DNA of 64,000 nt from Streptomyces sp. CB02056 (GCF_001905545.1 NZ_LIPD01000003.1:77142-141141); one strand, 5' to 3'. Shown: positions 24,937 to 33,440, counted from the first letter of the stretch. Translations and numbers: made by a program. The notes: a model not told the origin generated them from the letters alone.

Positions 24937-26004
24937 CTACTGGAGCCCGAGCGCCTCCGCCGCCAGGGCGGTGCCCTTCACGCGGGCCGCGATCTTGGCG
25001 AAGGCGGTGTCCCGCGAGGTGGAGGCGTCGTCTGCGAACGGCGAGAATCCGCAGTCGTCGGTCGTGCCGAGCTGGTCGACCGGGATGTGCCGGGCTGCGG
25101 CCAGCACCCGGTCGCGCACCTCCTCCGGGGTCTCCACCCTGGGGTCGATCGGGTCGGTCACTCCGACGAACACCCGGATTCCGGGGCGGAGTTGATCCGC
25201 GATGACGGCGAGCACGCGGTCGGGGTCGGCCTCGCTCGCCAGCTGCACGTAGAAGTTGCCGACCCTGAGCCGGAAGAGCTTCGGCAGCAGCTCGGCGTAG
25301 TCGACGTCCAGGCTGTGGGTGGAGTCCTGGTCCCCGCCCGGGCAGGTGTGCACGCCGAGGCGGGCCCGCTCCTCCTCGGCGAACCGGTCGAGCACCTGGT
25401 TGTTGAGGGCCACGAAGTCGTCCAGCAGAGTGCCCGACGGGTCCAGCTTGAGCGACAACCGGGCCTCGGTGAAGTCGAGTTGGACGACGTGGGCGCCCGC
25501 GTCCAGGCAGCCGCGAATGTCGGCCTCGGCCTCGTCGGCCAGGTCCTCCAGGAAGTTCTCGCGCGAGTACCCGTCGATGCCGTCGGCGGGGTAGAGCAGG
25601 CTGAGCGCGGAGGGTGCGATGACGGCCTGCTTGACGGGCTGCGAGGTGTGCCGCAGGGCGTCGCGCAGATAGGTCTCGGCACGGACCCGGTACCGGAAGG
25701 GTCCGGCGGTCAGCCGCGGCAGCTGCCGGGTGTGTCCGTCGGCGAAGGGGATGACGGCGCCGTCCCCGGCGAGGGAGGTCAGCCCGGCGAGGGGGTACGT
25801 GACGAAGCTCGGCTTCGCCTGCTCGCCGTCCACCAGGACGGGGCAGCCGAGCTCCGCCAGCCTGGCCAGGGTGTCGGCGGTGGCCTCGTCCTGCAGCTTC
25901 TTCAGGTCGGCGTCGGACAGCCGCCCCTCGGCGTGTTCGGTCAGGGCGTTCAGCAGAGTGCTCGGCCGGGGGATGCTGCCGATGGGCTCCGTGAGAATGG
26001 TCAT
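24937..26004 (-). CDS. short cobalamin-independent methionine synthase-like protein
   Basis: The 355-residue protein matches only the C-terminal catalytic barrel of MetE. It begins TEPIGSIPRPSTLL, with HTCPGGD supplying zinc-site His and Cys and TTDDCGFSPF supplying the last Cys. It lacks the N-terminal MetE repeat (full MetE is about 750 residues), as do core-MetE enzymes that use other methyl donors. No cobalamin riboswitch was seen upstream. The true donor and acceptor are unknown. Confidence 0.82.
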   Translation of the reverse strand: MTILTEPIGSIPRPSTLLNALTEHAEGRLSDADLKKLQDEATADTLARLAELGCPVLVDGEQAKPSFVTYPLAGLTSLAGDGAVIPFADGHTRQLPRLTAGPFRYRVRAETYLRDALRHTSQPVKQAVIAPSALSLLYPADGIDGYSRENFLEDLADEAEADIRGCLDAGAHVVQLDFTEARLSLKLDPSGTLLDDFVALNNQVLDRFAEEERARLGVHTCPGGDQDSTHSLDVDYAELLPKLFRLRVGNFYVQLASEADPDRVLAVIADQLRPGIRVFVGVTDPIDPRVETPEEVRDRVLAAARHIPVDQLGTTDDCGFSPFADDASTSRDTAFAKIAARVKGTALAAEALGLQ

Positions 26005-26100
26005 GACGGGACGGTAGAAAGGGCGGCGCCCCGAGCACAATGGGGCGCTCGGCGCACTCCGCTCGACCGTTCACACCTCGCGCGCCCCACCCTTCTCCGT

Positions 26101-26694
26101 TCACGCCCCTGGAACAGCACACCCCTCCGCCCAATCCCGTAGCGTGGCGAAGTCGTCGGCGAGCAGGCCGAGTCGGGGGTTGACGTGCAGGGCGAGCGCC
26201 GGGCCTGGGTGGTTCGCCTCGATCCACTCCTCGTCCCGCGGGCCGAGTTCGTCGTCCACCCAGACGAACGGGCGTCCGGCGGCCCAGGCGACCACGTCCC
26301 TGGTCTTCCAGTGCAGCCCGTCCCGCGCCTCGCCGAACAGGTCGGACCAGCTGATGTACGGGAGTTCGGGCAGGCCCAGGTGCGGGCCTATGTGGGTGTT
26401 CGCGTCGCCCATCCAGCCGGTGGCCCACACCAGTTCGTAGGGCAGTGCCAGCAGTTCCGCGCCGTGCGAGGGGTTGAGCCAGACCCGCAGCGGCTTGACC
26501 CGGACGGCGGGGGGCTTGGCGTGCCTGGCGCGGGTCGCCTGCCGGGCCTGGACCGCCGCCAGGTGCTCCTGCTTCGCCACCCACCAGGAGGGGCGCAGCC
26601 GGTGGGTGGCGTAGCCCTCGGGCCTCCGCTTCGGCGCGGCGTAGGGGTTGAGCGGTCCGTCCACGTCGAGGAGGAGCAGGGGCTGCTGGGTCAT
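26101..26694 (-). CDS. HAD-like hydrolase family protein
   Basis: The 197-residue protein starts LLLLDVDGPLNPY, a HAD motif I (DxDG), and contains VWATGWMGDAN (motif II-like Thr/Ser region) and FVWVDDELGPRDEEW, which supplies the acidic motif IV. It belongs to a small actinobacterial HAD group of unknown substrate. It is transcribed behind ssuD, but a terminator-like palindrome separates them. The ATG at 26694 gives the motif near the N-terminus. Confidence 0.8.
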   Translation of the reverse strand: MTQQPLLLLDVDGPLNPYAAPKRRPEGYATHRLRPSWWVAKQEHLAAVQARQATRARHAKPPAVRVKPLRVWLNPSHGAELLALPYELVWATGWMGDANTHIGPHLGLPELPYISWSDLFGEARDGLHWKTRDVVAWAAGRPFVWVDDELGPRDEEWIEANHPGPALALHVNPRLGLLADDFATLRDWAEGCAVPGA

Positions 26695-26750
26695 GCCATG
26701 AATTCTCGGTCCGGCGGGGGCGCTTGACCAGCGGTTTGCGGGTCGACGCG

Positions 26751-26770
26751 CGTAGCGGGCGCCCGCTACG
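26751..26770 (-). terminator. perfect palindrome over the ssuD stop codon
   Basis: CGTAGCGGGC and its complement GCCCGCTACG are adjacent (20-bp perfect palindrome). It includes the ssuD TAG stop and probably terminates ssuD transcription. Confidence 0.55.
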
Positions 26771-27863
26771 GGCGGGACCACAGGTTGCGGGCGGCGAGCA
26801 GCGGGAGCACCCCCTCGCCGAACCAGTACGCCTCCTCCAGGTGCGGCATCCCGCTCAGCACGAACTCGTCGACGCCCAGCCCGTGGTACTCGCAGATCAG
26901 GTCCGCGACCTCCCGATGGCTGCCCACCAGCGCCGTGCCGGCGCCGCCGCGCAGCAGCCCGATGCCGGCCCACAGTCCGGGATACACCTCCAGCCGCTGC
27001 GCCGAGCCGCCGTGCAGCGCGAGCATCCGCCGCTGGCCCTCCGACTCGCTCCGGGCGAGCGCCCGCTGGGTCTCCCGCACCCGCTCCGGGTCCATCGCGG
27101 CGAGCAGCCGTTCGGTCTCCGCCCAGGCCTGGGCGGCGGTGTCCCGGGTGATCACGTGCAGCCGGATGCCGAACCGTACGGTCCGGCCCCGGGCGGCGGC
27201 CAGGCCGCGGATCCAGCGGATCTTCTCCCGGACCTGGGCGGGCGGTTCGCCCCAGGTCAGGTAGACGTCCGCGTGCTCGGCGGCGACGTCGCCGGCGGCC
27301 GGGGAGGAGCCGCCGAAGTACACCGCCGGGACCAGGTCCGGCAGCCGGTTCAGCCGCGCCCCCTCGACCCGCAGGTGCGGCCCGTGGTGGTCGACCGTCT
27401 CCCCCGCCCAGAGCCGCCGGGTGATGCCCAGGAACTCCCCGGTCCGCGCGTACCGGGCGTCCTTGTCCAGGAAGTCCCCGTAGGCGCGCTGCTCGGCGGA
27501 CTCCCCGCCGGTCACCACGTTGAGCAGCAGCCGCCCGCCGGACTGCCGCTGGTAGGTGGCGGCCATCTGCGCGGCCAGCGTCGGGCTGATCTGCCCGGGC
27601 CGGAACGCCACCAGGTACTTCAGCCGCTCGGTCACCTGGCTGAGCATCGCGGTGGTCAGCCAGGCGTCCTCGCACCAGGCCCCGGTCGGCGTCAGCACCC
27701 CCTCGAAGCCCAACTGCTCGGCGCTGCGGGCGATCTGGCCGAGGTAGCCGACGCTCGGCGGCCGGTCCGAGCCGGCCGTGCCGGGCGTGGAGCCGTGCCC
27801 GCCGCCGACGATCAGCCGGCTGTCGCCGTTGGTGGGGAGGAACCAGTGGAAGGTGAGAGCCAT
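26766..27863 (-). CDS. ssuD: FMNH2-dependent alkanesulfonate monooxygenase
   Basis: The 365-residue luciferase-like protein has the SsuD hallmarks: FHWFLPTNGDSR, GYLGQIARSAEQLGFEGVLTPTG, LNVVTGGESAEQRAYGDFL, YFGGSSPAA and LVGSHREVADLICEYHGLGVDEFVLSGMPHLEEAYWFGEGVLP. It releases sulfite from alkanesulfonates during sulfur limitation, with a separate flavin reductase not present here. The ATG at 27863 begins MALTFHWF. A sulfur-type leader ORF (start 28000) and a hairpin precede it and suggest translational or attenuation control. Confidence 0.92.
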   Translation of the reverse strand: MALTFHWFLPTNGDSRLIVGGGHGSTPGTAGSDRPPSVGYLGQIARSAEQLGFEGVLTPTGAWCEDAWLTTAMLSQVTERLKYLVAFRPGQISPTLAAQMAATYQRQSGGRLLLNVVTGGESAEQRAYGDFLDKDARYARTGEFLGITRRLWAGETVDHHGPHLRVEGARLNRLPDLVPAVYFGGSSPAAGDVAAEHADVYLTWGEPPAQVREKIRWIRGLAAARGRTVRFGIRLHVITRDTAAQAWAETERLLAAMDPERVRETQRALARSESEGQRRMLALHGGSAQRLEVYPGLWAGIGLLRGGAGTALVGSHREVADLICEYHGLGVDEFVLSGMPHLEEAYWFGEGVLPLLAARNLWSRP

Positions 27864-28000
27864 GGACGGACACACTCCTGGGGCCGGTACTGCCTGCGGT
27901 CGGTTGACGGAACCCGCCGACCGCGACACCCGTCCGCCCACACCCGCCCCAGGTCCACGTGCAGACGGCGCACGAGGAGGGGGCGGTCCGGAGCAGTCAT
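27812..28000 (-). CDS. putative sulfur-gene leader peptide ORF
   Basis: The 62-codon ORF starts MTAPDRPLLVRRLHVDLGRVWADGC. The RRLHVDLxRV...C core matches the short leader peptides known upstream of actinobacterial sulfur assimilation genes. Here the reading frame does not stop after the cysteine but continues and ends 52 bp inside ssuD, in another frame. A 7-bp stem hairpin (27897-27923) lies within it. Translation of the ORF would therefore directly affect ssuD initiation. Expression is inferred, not shown. Confidence 0.65.
   Translation of the reverse strand: MTAPDRPLLVRRLHVDLGRVWADGCRGRRVPSTDRRQYRPQECVRPWLSPSTGSSPPTATAG
27897..27923 (-). promoter_or_regulatory. hairpin in ssuD leader
   Basis: CGGTCGG and CCGACCG form a 7-bp perfect stem with a 13-nt loop, 34-60 bp upstream of the ssuD ATG and inside the leader ORF. 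It could act as an attenuator or ribosome-pausing structure. Confidence 0.45.
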
Positions 28001-28056
28001 GGCCCGATTCTCCGGGACCGCCCCACCCCGATCAAGACCCGGCCGGAACCGGCTCG

Positions 28057-28665
28057 CTACCGCGCCGTCCAGCCGGTCCAGCTGCCGTTGGTGTCCCGGG
28101 CCCGGGACCAGGTCCGGCCGTCGGCGCCGGGCACGTCGATGCGGAAGGCGCCGCCCATGGTCGCCGCGGTGATCTCGACCTTGCCGGCCATGGTGCCGCC
28201 GAGGGACTTCCAGTCGGTCAGCTTGGTGGAGTTGGCGATGGTCGACCGCGTGTACACCGCGTGGTTGGTGCCGATCACCAGGATCAGGCGGGTGCCGTCC
28301 CGGAAGTCGAAGAAGGTCGCCCCGCTGCCGTAGCTGCCGCCGCAGTAGAACGTGCCGCCGAACAGTCGGTCGCTGCAGGTCGTGACGCCCGGCACGGGGG
28401 TGCTCCCGGAACCGGCCGGCTCGACGGCGAGGCCCTGCGCCACACCCGGCCCGGCCGGCTTGCCCGGCGTGATCGGCACGCCCGGCCTGGGAGCGCCCGG
28501 CACCGTGGTCGGCGCACCCGGCGAGGGAACACCCGGCACCGTGATCGGCACGCCCGGCGTGGTGGCGGTGGTCCCGCCGGCGGCCGAGGCGGGAGCCGCA
28601 GCCGCGGCCAGCCCGATGCCCGCGAGGGCGGCGGCGGAGACGAGGGCCGCCTGGATCTTCTTCAT
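28057..28665 (-). CDS. secreted protein with Pro/Gly/Val-rich N-terminal region
   Basis: The 202-residue protein has a classic signal peptide (MKKIQAALVSAAALAGIGLAA, cleavage near ASA-AGG). A stretch rich in PGVPITVPGVPSPGAPTTVPGAP-type repeats follows (about 40-75), then a globular C-terminal domain with two Cys and several Trp. No family is recognised. The aromatic repeats (TDWKSLGG, GSWTGWTA) recall secreted carbohydrate- or wall-binding folds, but this is only an impression. A strong terminator separates it from glnII. Confidence 0.75.
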   Translation of the reverse strand: MKKIQAALVSAAALAGIGLAAAAAPASAAGGTTATTPGVPITVPGVPSPGAPTTVPGAPRPGVPITPGKPAGPGVAQGLAVEPAGSGSTPVPGVTTCSDRLFGGTFYCGGSYGSGATFFDFRDGTRLILVIGTNHAVYTRSTIANSTKLTDWKSLGGTMAGKVEITAATMGGAFRIDVPGADGRTWSRARDTNGSWTGWTAR

Positions 28666-28824
28666 GAACGCTCCTGAGTGAACGGTTCGGGCCGCGGGCG
28701 GCGACCGGTCGGCGCGCGAGCGCTTCCCGGCGCCCGCCCGTCGGGCCCTCTCCGGTAGCAACGGGAGCCCCGCTCGGCCGAGTTCAACGGCTGGTCCGCC
28801 GATTTCGCGGAGCCGACCGGAACG

Positions 28825-28863
28825 CCGCCGGGCCTCCCCTCGCGTGGAGGGGAGGCCCGGCGG
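28825..28863 (-). terminator. strong terminator after glnII
   Basis: A 17-bp perfect stem (CCGCCGGGCCTCCCCTC and complement) with a GCGTG loop lies 23 bp after the glnII stop codon. Confidence 0.85.
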
Positions 28864-28885
28864 ACTGCTCAGGAGACGCGGCGGA

Positions 28886-29908
28886 TCAGACCTGGCCGGC
28901 CTTCTCCAGGGCCTCGCAGCAGGTGTTGATCAGGAGCCGGGTGACGACGTAGGGGTCGACGTTGGCGTTCGGGCGACGGTCCTCGATGTAGCCCTTCTTG
29001 TCCACCTCGACCTGCCACGGGATGCGCACCGAGGCGCCACGGTCGGAGACGCCGTAGCTGTAGACGTTCCACGGGGCGGTCTCGTGCTTGCCCGTGAGGC
29101 GCGACTGGATGTCGTGGCCGTACTGGTTGACGTGCTCCAGCACCTTCTCCTGCGAGGTGCCGAGCGACTCGCAGGCGGTGATGATGGCGTCGTAGCCCTC
29201 GCGCATCGCCTTGGTGGAGAAGTTGGTGTGGGCGCCCGCACCGTTCCAGTCACCGCGGGCCGGCTTGGCGTCGAGGGTGGCGTCGATGCCGAACTCCTCG
29301 GCGGTGCGGTACAGCAGGTAGCGGGCGATCCACATGTCGTCCGAGACGGTCAGCGCGTCGACCGGGCCGATCTGGAACTCCCACTGGCCGGGCATGACCT
29401 CGGCGTTGATGCCGCAGATGGCCAGGCCGGCGTCGATGCAGCGGTCCAGGTGCAGCTCGACGATCTCGCGGCCGAAGACCTCCTCGGCGCCGACGCCGCA
29501 GTAGTAGCCGCCCTGCGGGGCCGGGAAGCCGCCCTCCGGGAAGCCGAGCGGGCGGGAGCCCTTGAAGAAGGTGTACTCCTGCTCGATGCCGAAGATCGAC
29601 TCCTGCGAGGCGTACTTCTCGGCGACCTCGCGCAGCAGGGCGCGGGTGTTGGAGACGTGCGGGGTGCCGTCCGTCTCCAGGACCTCGCAGAGGACCAGGA
29701 TGTTGTCGCCGCCGCGGATCGGGTCCGGCGTCACCCGCACCGGGTCCAGCACGCGGTCCGAGGCGTGGCCCTCGGCCTGGCTGGTCGAGGAACCGTCGAA
29801 GCCCCAGGTCGGGATCTTGTCGGCGTTGGGCAGGACGCGAGTCTTGGAACGGAGCTTCGCGGTCGGCTTGGTGCCGTCGATCCAGATGTACTCGGCCTTG
29901 ATTGCCAC
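28886..29908 (-). CDS. glnII: glutamine synthetase type II
   Basis: The enzyme makes glutamine from glutamate, ammonia and ATP. At 340 residues it is the short eukaryote-like GSII, not the 470-residue GSI. Motifs include WGFDGSSTSQAEGHASDRVL, FGIEQEYTFF, APQGGYYCGVGAE, GINAEVMPGQWEFQIGP and DAKPARGDWNGAGAHTNFST. The GTG at 29908 begins MAIKAEYIWIDG. A GlnR box at 29964-29990 shows control by the global nitrogen regulator. Confidence 0.96.
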   Translation of the reverse strand: MAIKAEYIWIDGTKPTAKLRSKTRVLPNADKIPTWGFDGSSTSQAEGHASDRVLDPVRVTPDPIRGGDNILVLCEVLETDGTPHVSNTRALLREVAEKYASQESIFGIEQEYTFFKGSRPLGFPEGGFPAPQGGYYCGVGAEEVFGREIVELHLDRCIDAGLAICGINAEVMPGQWEFQIGPVDALTVSDDMWIARYLLYRTAEEFGIDATLDAKPARGDWNGAGAHTNFSTKAMREGYDAIITACESLGTSQEKVLEHVNQYGHDIQSRLTGKHETAPWNVYSYGVSDRGASVRIPWQVEVDKKGYIEDRRPNANVDPYVVTRLLINTCCEALEKAGQV

Positions 29909-29963
29909 TGCGTGTCCCTCGCATTGCTGGGTGGTGGGTGCCCGCGTAGCGTCGCAAGCCGCC

Positions 29964-29990
29964 GTTTCCCGGTTGTTCCTCTTGTGTAAC
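29964..29990 (-). promoter_or_regulatory. GlnR binding site upstream of glnII
   Basis: On the minus strand the order is GTTAC-N6-GGAAC-N6-GAAAC (GTAAC, GTTCC and GTTTC on plus). This fits the GlnR consensus of alternating GTnAC and GAAAC boxes with 6-bp spacers. It is 56-82 bp upstream of the glnII start. Confidence 0.85.
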
Positions 29991-30031
29991 GCGCAGGTGA
30001 ACCAACCGTCCGCATTGGCACGGTCACGGTG

Positions 30032-30059
30032 CGGGAGTGCCGGGGGTGACACTCCCGCC
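30032..30059 (-). terminator. candidate terminator after LAXTG-protein gene
   Basis: A 9-bp perfect stem (GCGGGAGTG/CACTCCCGC) with a 10-nt loop lies about 100 bp downstream of the minus-strand gene ending at 30162 and upstream of the glnII promoter. Confidence 0.5.
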
Positions 30060-30161
30060 GTTCCGGGTGCCATGAGTGATGACGTGGGTACGTTCAGTGA
30101 CGACGCATGATCAGCGCCACCCCGTGGTCAGCGGAGCCACACGGTCAGTACCGCCGCCCGG

Positions 30162-31178
30162 TCAGTGCCGGCGGGCGTGCGCGGCGCGACGGCGCCGGGT
30201 GACCCACAGCGCGGCCGCCCCGCCCGCGACCAGGGCGGCGGCCCCCGCGGCCAGCGGGCCGGTGGCGCTGCTGCCGCCGGTGGCGGCCAGCTTCTCCGAC
30301 TTCTCCACCGCGGCCTGCGGAACGGGGGTGCGCGAGGCGGTGGTGTCGGCGACCGGCTCGACGGCGGGCGCGCTGGTGGGCGCGGCGCTCTGGGTGGCCG
30401 GGCCGGACGGGGTGGCCGCCGGCCCGGAGGGCTTCTCGCAGCTCACCGAGGCGACGGTGACCTTCCCGGTGACCTTGGCGACGTTCAGGTTGAGCGGGTT
30501 CACCTCCACCTGCACCTCCAGGGCGGAGGCGGCGGCGGTGGTCGTGGTGACGGTCTTCTTGGAGAACTCCACCGAGACGCTGCCGACCAGCGGCACGTCC
30601 ACCTTGGTCGGCCCGTACAGGCCGACGGTGACCGGCTTGCCGAGCACGCTGAGCTTGAGCGGCGCGACCACGTCGGCGGTGGGCTGCCCGTCCACCGGGC
30701 AGCTGGCCTCGGCGCTCATCGCCTCCAGGCCGAGCAGCGCGGTGGCGGGCAGGCCGGGGGCGTGCACGTCGGCGTTGACCAGCTTGACGGAGGCGGTGGC
30801 GCCCTTGGCGTCGACGCGGGTGACCGACTTGCCGACGTCCGCCTTGACCAGGGTGACGGGGCCCGTCTGGTCCACCCCGGCCACCGTGGCGGTCAGGATC
30901 GAGCCGTCGCGCTGCGCCGGCGACTCCACCTTGTTCAGCGCGATGTTCACCGGGACGTCCACCGCCTTGTTCAACAGGCTGACGTCCAGGTCGAGTTCGG
31001 CGGTGACGGCGCGCGCCTTACCGGGCGACGACGGGGCGGGCTCGGCCGCCTGGACGGGCGCGGCGGTGAGCAGTGAGCTCGCCACCACGGCGGTGGCCGC
31101 GGCGGCGGAGACGATTCGGCGAGCGGACGGGCAAGCGGACGGGCGCGAAGACGAGGCCGAAGACGGGCGAGAAGACAA
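30162..31178 (-). CDS. sortase-anchored surface protein (LAXTG type)
   Basis: The 338-residue protein has an N-terminal signal region (IVSAAAATAVVASSLLTAAPVQA), a beta-rich domain and an Ala/Pro/Ser linker. It ends in a cell-wall sorting signal: LAATGG, a hydrophobic segment (PLAAGAAALVAGGAAALWV) and RRRR. The LAxTG form is the class E sortase motif of streptomycetes. It resembles the SCO1860-type LAETG-anchored protein, which I recall near cobalamin genes in S. coelicolor. The TTG at 31178 after GGGGG is preferred to 31229. Confidence 0.82.
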   Translation of the reverse strand: MSSRPSSASSSRPSACPSARRIVSAAAATAVVASSLLTAAPVQAAEPAPSSPGKARAVTAELDLDVSLLNKAVDVPVNIALNKVESPAQRDGSILTATVAGVDQTGPVTLVKADVGKSVTRVDAKGATASVKLVNADVHAPGLPATALLGLEAMSAEASCPVDGQPTADVVAPLKLSVLGKPVTVGLYGPTKVDVPLVGSVSVEFSKKTVTTTTAAASALEVQVEVNPLNLNVAKVTGKVTVASVSCEKPSGPAATPSGPATQSAAPTSAPAVEPVADTTASRTPVPQAAVEKSEKLAATGGSSATGPLAAGAAALVAGGAAALWVTRRRRAAHARRH

Positions 31179-31247
31179 GGCGGTACCCCCACACAGATGA
31201 AACGATGAGCCGCCAGTCTTCTCGAACAATCCGTCACATGAGTAACA

Positions 31248-31288
31248 CAGAACGTCATTTCACCCGTTGGAGTGAGATTGGCGTTCTG
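31248..31288. repeat. imperfect 41-bp inverted repeat
   Basis: CAGAACGTCATTTCAC and GTGAGATTGGCGTTCTG are imperfect complements around an 8-nt centre, in an unusually AT-rich stretch. It lies between the surface-protein start and the MITE. It may be the original ung terminator, or an operator for the surface-protein gene. Confidence 0.4.
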
Positions 31289-31304
31289 CGCTGACCCATC
31301 TCTG

Positions 31305-31511
31305 CTAGGGCCTGTCGTCGAACTCCCGTCGTCCGCCCGGAGGGTGGGCGGGGCGGCGTCGGGGTGCGTGCATCGCAAGGCGGAGGAGGGAGCCACTGCG
31401 GTGGGGGCACCTCCCGGCCGAAGGCTGGGGGCCATTGGCGACCGACGACAACGCGGCGAGGTGCGTGCCCCGGCGGCGCCCCGCAGACGCGAGTTCGACG
31501 ACAGGCCCTAG
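31305..31511. mobile_element. MITE-like element, complete 207-bp copy
   Basis: The ends are perfect 21-bp inverted repeats beginning CTAGGGCCTGTCGTC. No coding capacity is seen. Both ends carry CTAG, which may be a duplicated target. A second copy occupies 1-150 with about 97% identity. The right end overlaps the ung stop codon (TAG from CTAG). The transposase that moves it is not in the window; CTAG targeting is known for some IS5-family elements, but this assignment is inferred. Confidence 0.85.
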
Positions 31512-32185
31512 GGCAGCCGCCAGTCCACCGGCTGCGCCCCCTGCCGCACCAGCAGCTCGTTGGCCCGGCTGAACGGCCGCGAGCCGAAGAAGCCGCGGTC
31601 GGCGGACATCGGGCTGGGGTGGACCGACTCCACCGACGGGACGTTGCCCAGCAGCGGCCGCAGGTTGCGGGCGTCGCTCCCCCACAGGATCGCCACCAGC
31701 GGGCCGCCGCGCGCCACCAGCGCCCGGATCGCCTGCTCGGTGACCGCCTCCCAGCCCTTGCCCCGGTGCCCGCCGCTCTTGCGCGGCTGGACGGTGAGCA
31801 CCCGGTTGAGCAGCAGCACGCCCTGGTTCGTCCACGGGGTGAGGTCCCCGTTGGACGGCTCCGGCAGGCCCAGGTCGGTGCCGTACTCCCGGTAGATGTT
31901 GATCAGGCTCGCCGGGATCGGCCGCACCTCCGGCGCCACCGAGAAGCTGAGCCCGACGGCGTGGCCGGGGGTCGGGTACGGGTCCTGCCCGACGATCAGC
32001 ACCCGCACGTCGGCGAAGGGCTGCTGGAAGGCGCGCAGCACGTTCGGGCCGGAGGGCAGGTAGGTGCGGCCTGCGGTCAGCTCGGAGCGCAGGAAGTCGC
32101 CCATCGCGGCGACCCGTCCGGCGACGGGTTCCAGGGCGGTGGCCCAGCCGGGCTCGACGATCTCGTTCAGTGGACGCGGTGCCAT
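31508..32185 (-). CDS. ung: uracil-DNA glycosylase
   Basis: The enzyme removes uracil from DNA at the start of base excision repair. The 225-residue family 1 UDG has the catalytic [18 protein letters not shown] (Asp in QDPY), [20 protein letters not shown] and the intercalation motif [18 protein letters not shown]. The ATG at 32185 is preferred to the GTG at 32194 because of AGGG spacing. The stop TAG is part of the MITE end, so the element lies between ung and whatever terminator it had. Confidence 0.95.
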   Translation of the reverse strand: MAPRPLNEIVEPGWATALEPVAGRVAAMGDFLRSELTAGRTYLPSGPNVLRAFQQPFADVRVLIVGQDPYPTPGHAVGLSFSVAPEVRPIPASLINIYREYGTDLGLPEPSNGDLTPWTNQGVLLLNRVLTVQPRKSGGHRGKGWEAVTEQAIRALVARGGPLVAILWGSDARNLRPLLGNVPSVESVHPSPMSADRGFFGSRPFSRANELLVRQGAQPVDWRLP

Positions 32186-32348
32186 GGTCGCCACCCTATC
32201 GGCCTACACCGACACGGCTTTCAGCGGATGATCATGTGATCGAGAGGGCCCGACGGGCCGGCGGCACCCCAGCGACGGGCCGCTCGGGAGCCGGCCGCGC
32301 CCCCGCCCGAACACCCTCCCCGGCCCCGCAGCGGAACCCCCGGCGCGG

Positions 32349-33440
32349 CTACCCGACCGGCCGCCCCCGCAGCACCACCAGCCGCGGGTCCGCGAGCACC
32401 CGGACGTCCGCCCGCGGGTCCTGCGCGTACACCACGAAGTCCGCCGGCGCGCCCTCCTCCAGCCCCGGCCGCCCCAGCCACGCGCGCGCTCCCCAGCTCG
32501 CCGCCGACAGCGCCTCGGCCGGGCTCAGCCCCGCCTTCACCAGCTCCGCCACCTCCTCCGCGACCAGCCCGTGCGCCAGCGAGCCGCCCGCGTCGGTGCC
32601 GACGAACACCGGGATGCCCGCGTCGTGCGCGGCGCCCACCGTGGCGTACCGGCGCTCGTGCAGCCGCCGCATGTGCGCCGACCAGGCCGGGAACTTGGCC
32701 TCGCCGCCGGCCGCGAGGTCCGGGAAGGTGGCGATGTTGACCAGGGTCGGCACGATCGCCACCCCGCGCTCGGCGAAGACCGGGATCAGCTCCTCGGTCA
32801 GGCCGGTGGCGTGCTCGACGCAGTCGATCCCGGCCGCCAGCAGGTCCGGCAGCGACTCGGCGGAGAAGCAGTGCGCGGTGACCCGGGCGCCCTCCTCGTG
32901 CGCCGCCGCGATCGCCTCGGCCAGCGCGTCGCCGGGCCAGCAGGCGGCGAGGTCGCCGCGGTCGCGGTCGATCCAGTCGCCGACCAGCTTCACCCAGCCG
33001 TCCCCGCGGCGGGCCTCGGCCCGGACGTAGGCGGCCAGGTCGCCGGGCTCGATCTCGTGCGCGTAGTTGCGGATGTAGCGGCGGGTGCGGGCGATGTGCC
33101 GCCCGGCCCGGATGATCCGGGGCAGGTCCTCGCGGTCGTCGATCCACCGGGTGTCGGCGGCCGAGCCGGCGTCGCGGATCAGCAGGGTGCCGGCGTCCCG
33201 GTCGGTGAGCGCCTGCTTCTCGCTGGTCTCGGCGTCCACCGCGCCGTGCGCGTCCAGGCCGACGTGGCAGTGCGCGTCCACCAGGCCGGGCAGCACCCAG
33301 CCGGTCACCGTCCGGACGTCCCCGGCGGTCGGCGGGCGGGTGAAGCTCACCCGGCCGTCCACCACCCAGAGTTCGTCCCGGACGTCCTGCGGACCGACCA
33401 GCACCCGACCCCGCACGTGCAGCACCGCGCCATCGCTCAT
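32349..33440 (-). CDS. amidohydrolase (metal-dependent)
   Basis: The 363-residue protein has the amidohydrolase fold: VLPGLVDAHCHVGLD (HxH metal motif), the lysine of GWVKLVGDWID, VTAHCFS and VEHATGL histidines, and GTDAGGSLAHG (metal Asp). It is close to imidazolonepropionase/prolidase-like amidohydrolases. The substrate is unknown. It is divergent from a class V aminotransferase across a 136-bp gap, a layout that may indicate a shared pathway. Confidence 0.87.
   Translation of the reverse strand: MSDGAVLHVRGRVLVGPQDVRDELWVVDGRVSFTRPPTAGDVRTVTGWVLPGLVDAHCHVGLDAHGAVDAETSEKQALTDRDAGTLLIRDAGSAADTRWIDDREDLPRIIRAGRHIARTRRYIRNYAHEIEPGDLAAYVRAEARRGDGWVKLVGDWIDRDRGDLAACWPGDALAEAIAAAHEEGARVTAHCFSAESLPDLLAAGIDCVEHATGLTEELIPVFAERGVAIVPTLVNIATFPDLAAGGEAKFPAWSAHMRRLHERRYATVGAAHDAGIPVFVGTDAGGSLAHGLVAEEVAELVKAGLSPAEALSAASWGARAWLGRPGLEEGAPADFVVYAQDPRADVRVLADPRLVVLRGRPVG

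Noticed and set aside
24937..26004. Cobalamin riboswitch control of the MetE-like gene
   Set aside because: The 60-100 bp upstream lack any B12-box sequence.
22700..26584. 1294-codon minus-strand ORF
   Set aside because: It passes antisense through cobE-like and cobC-like genes and through parts of others; composition marks it as a shadow.
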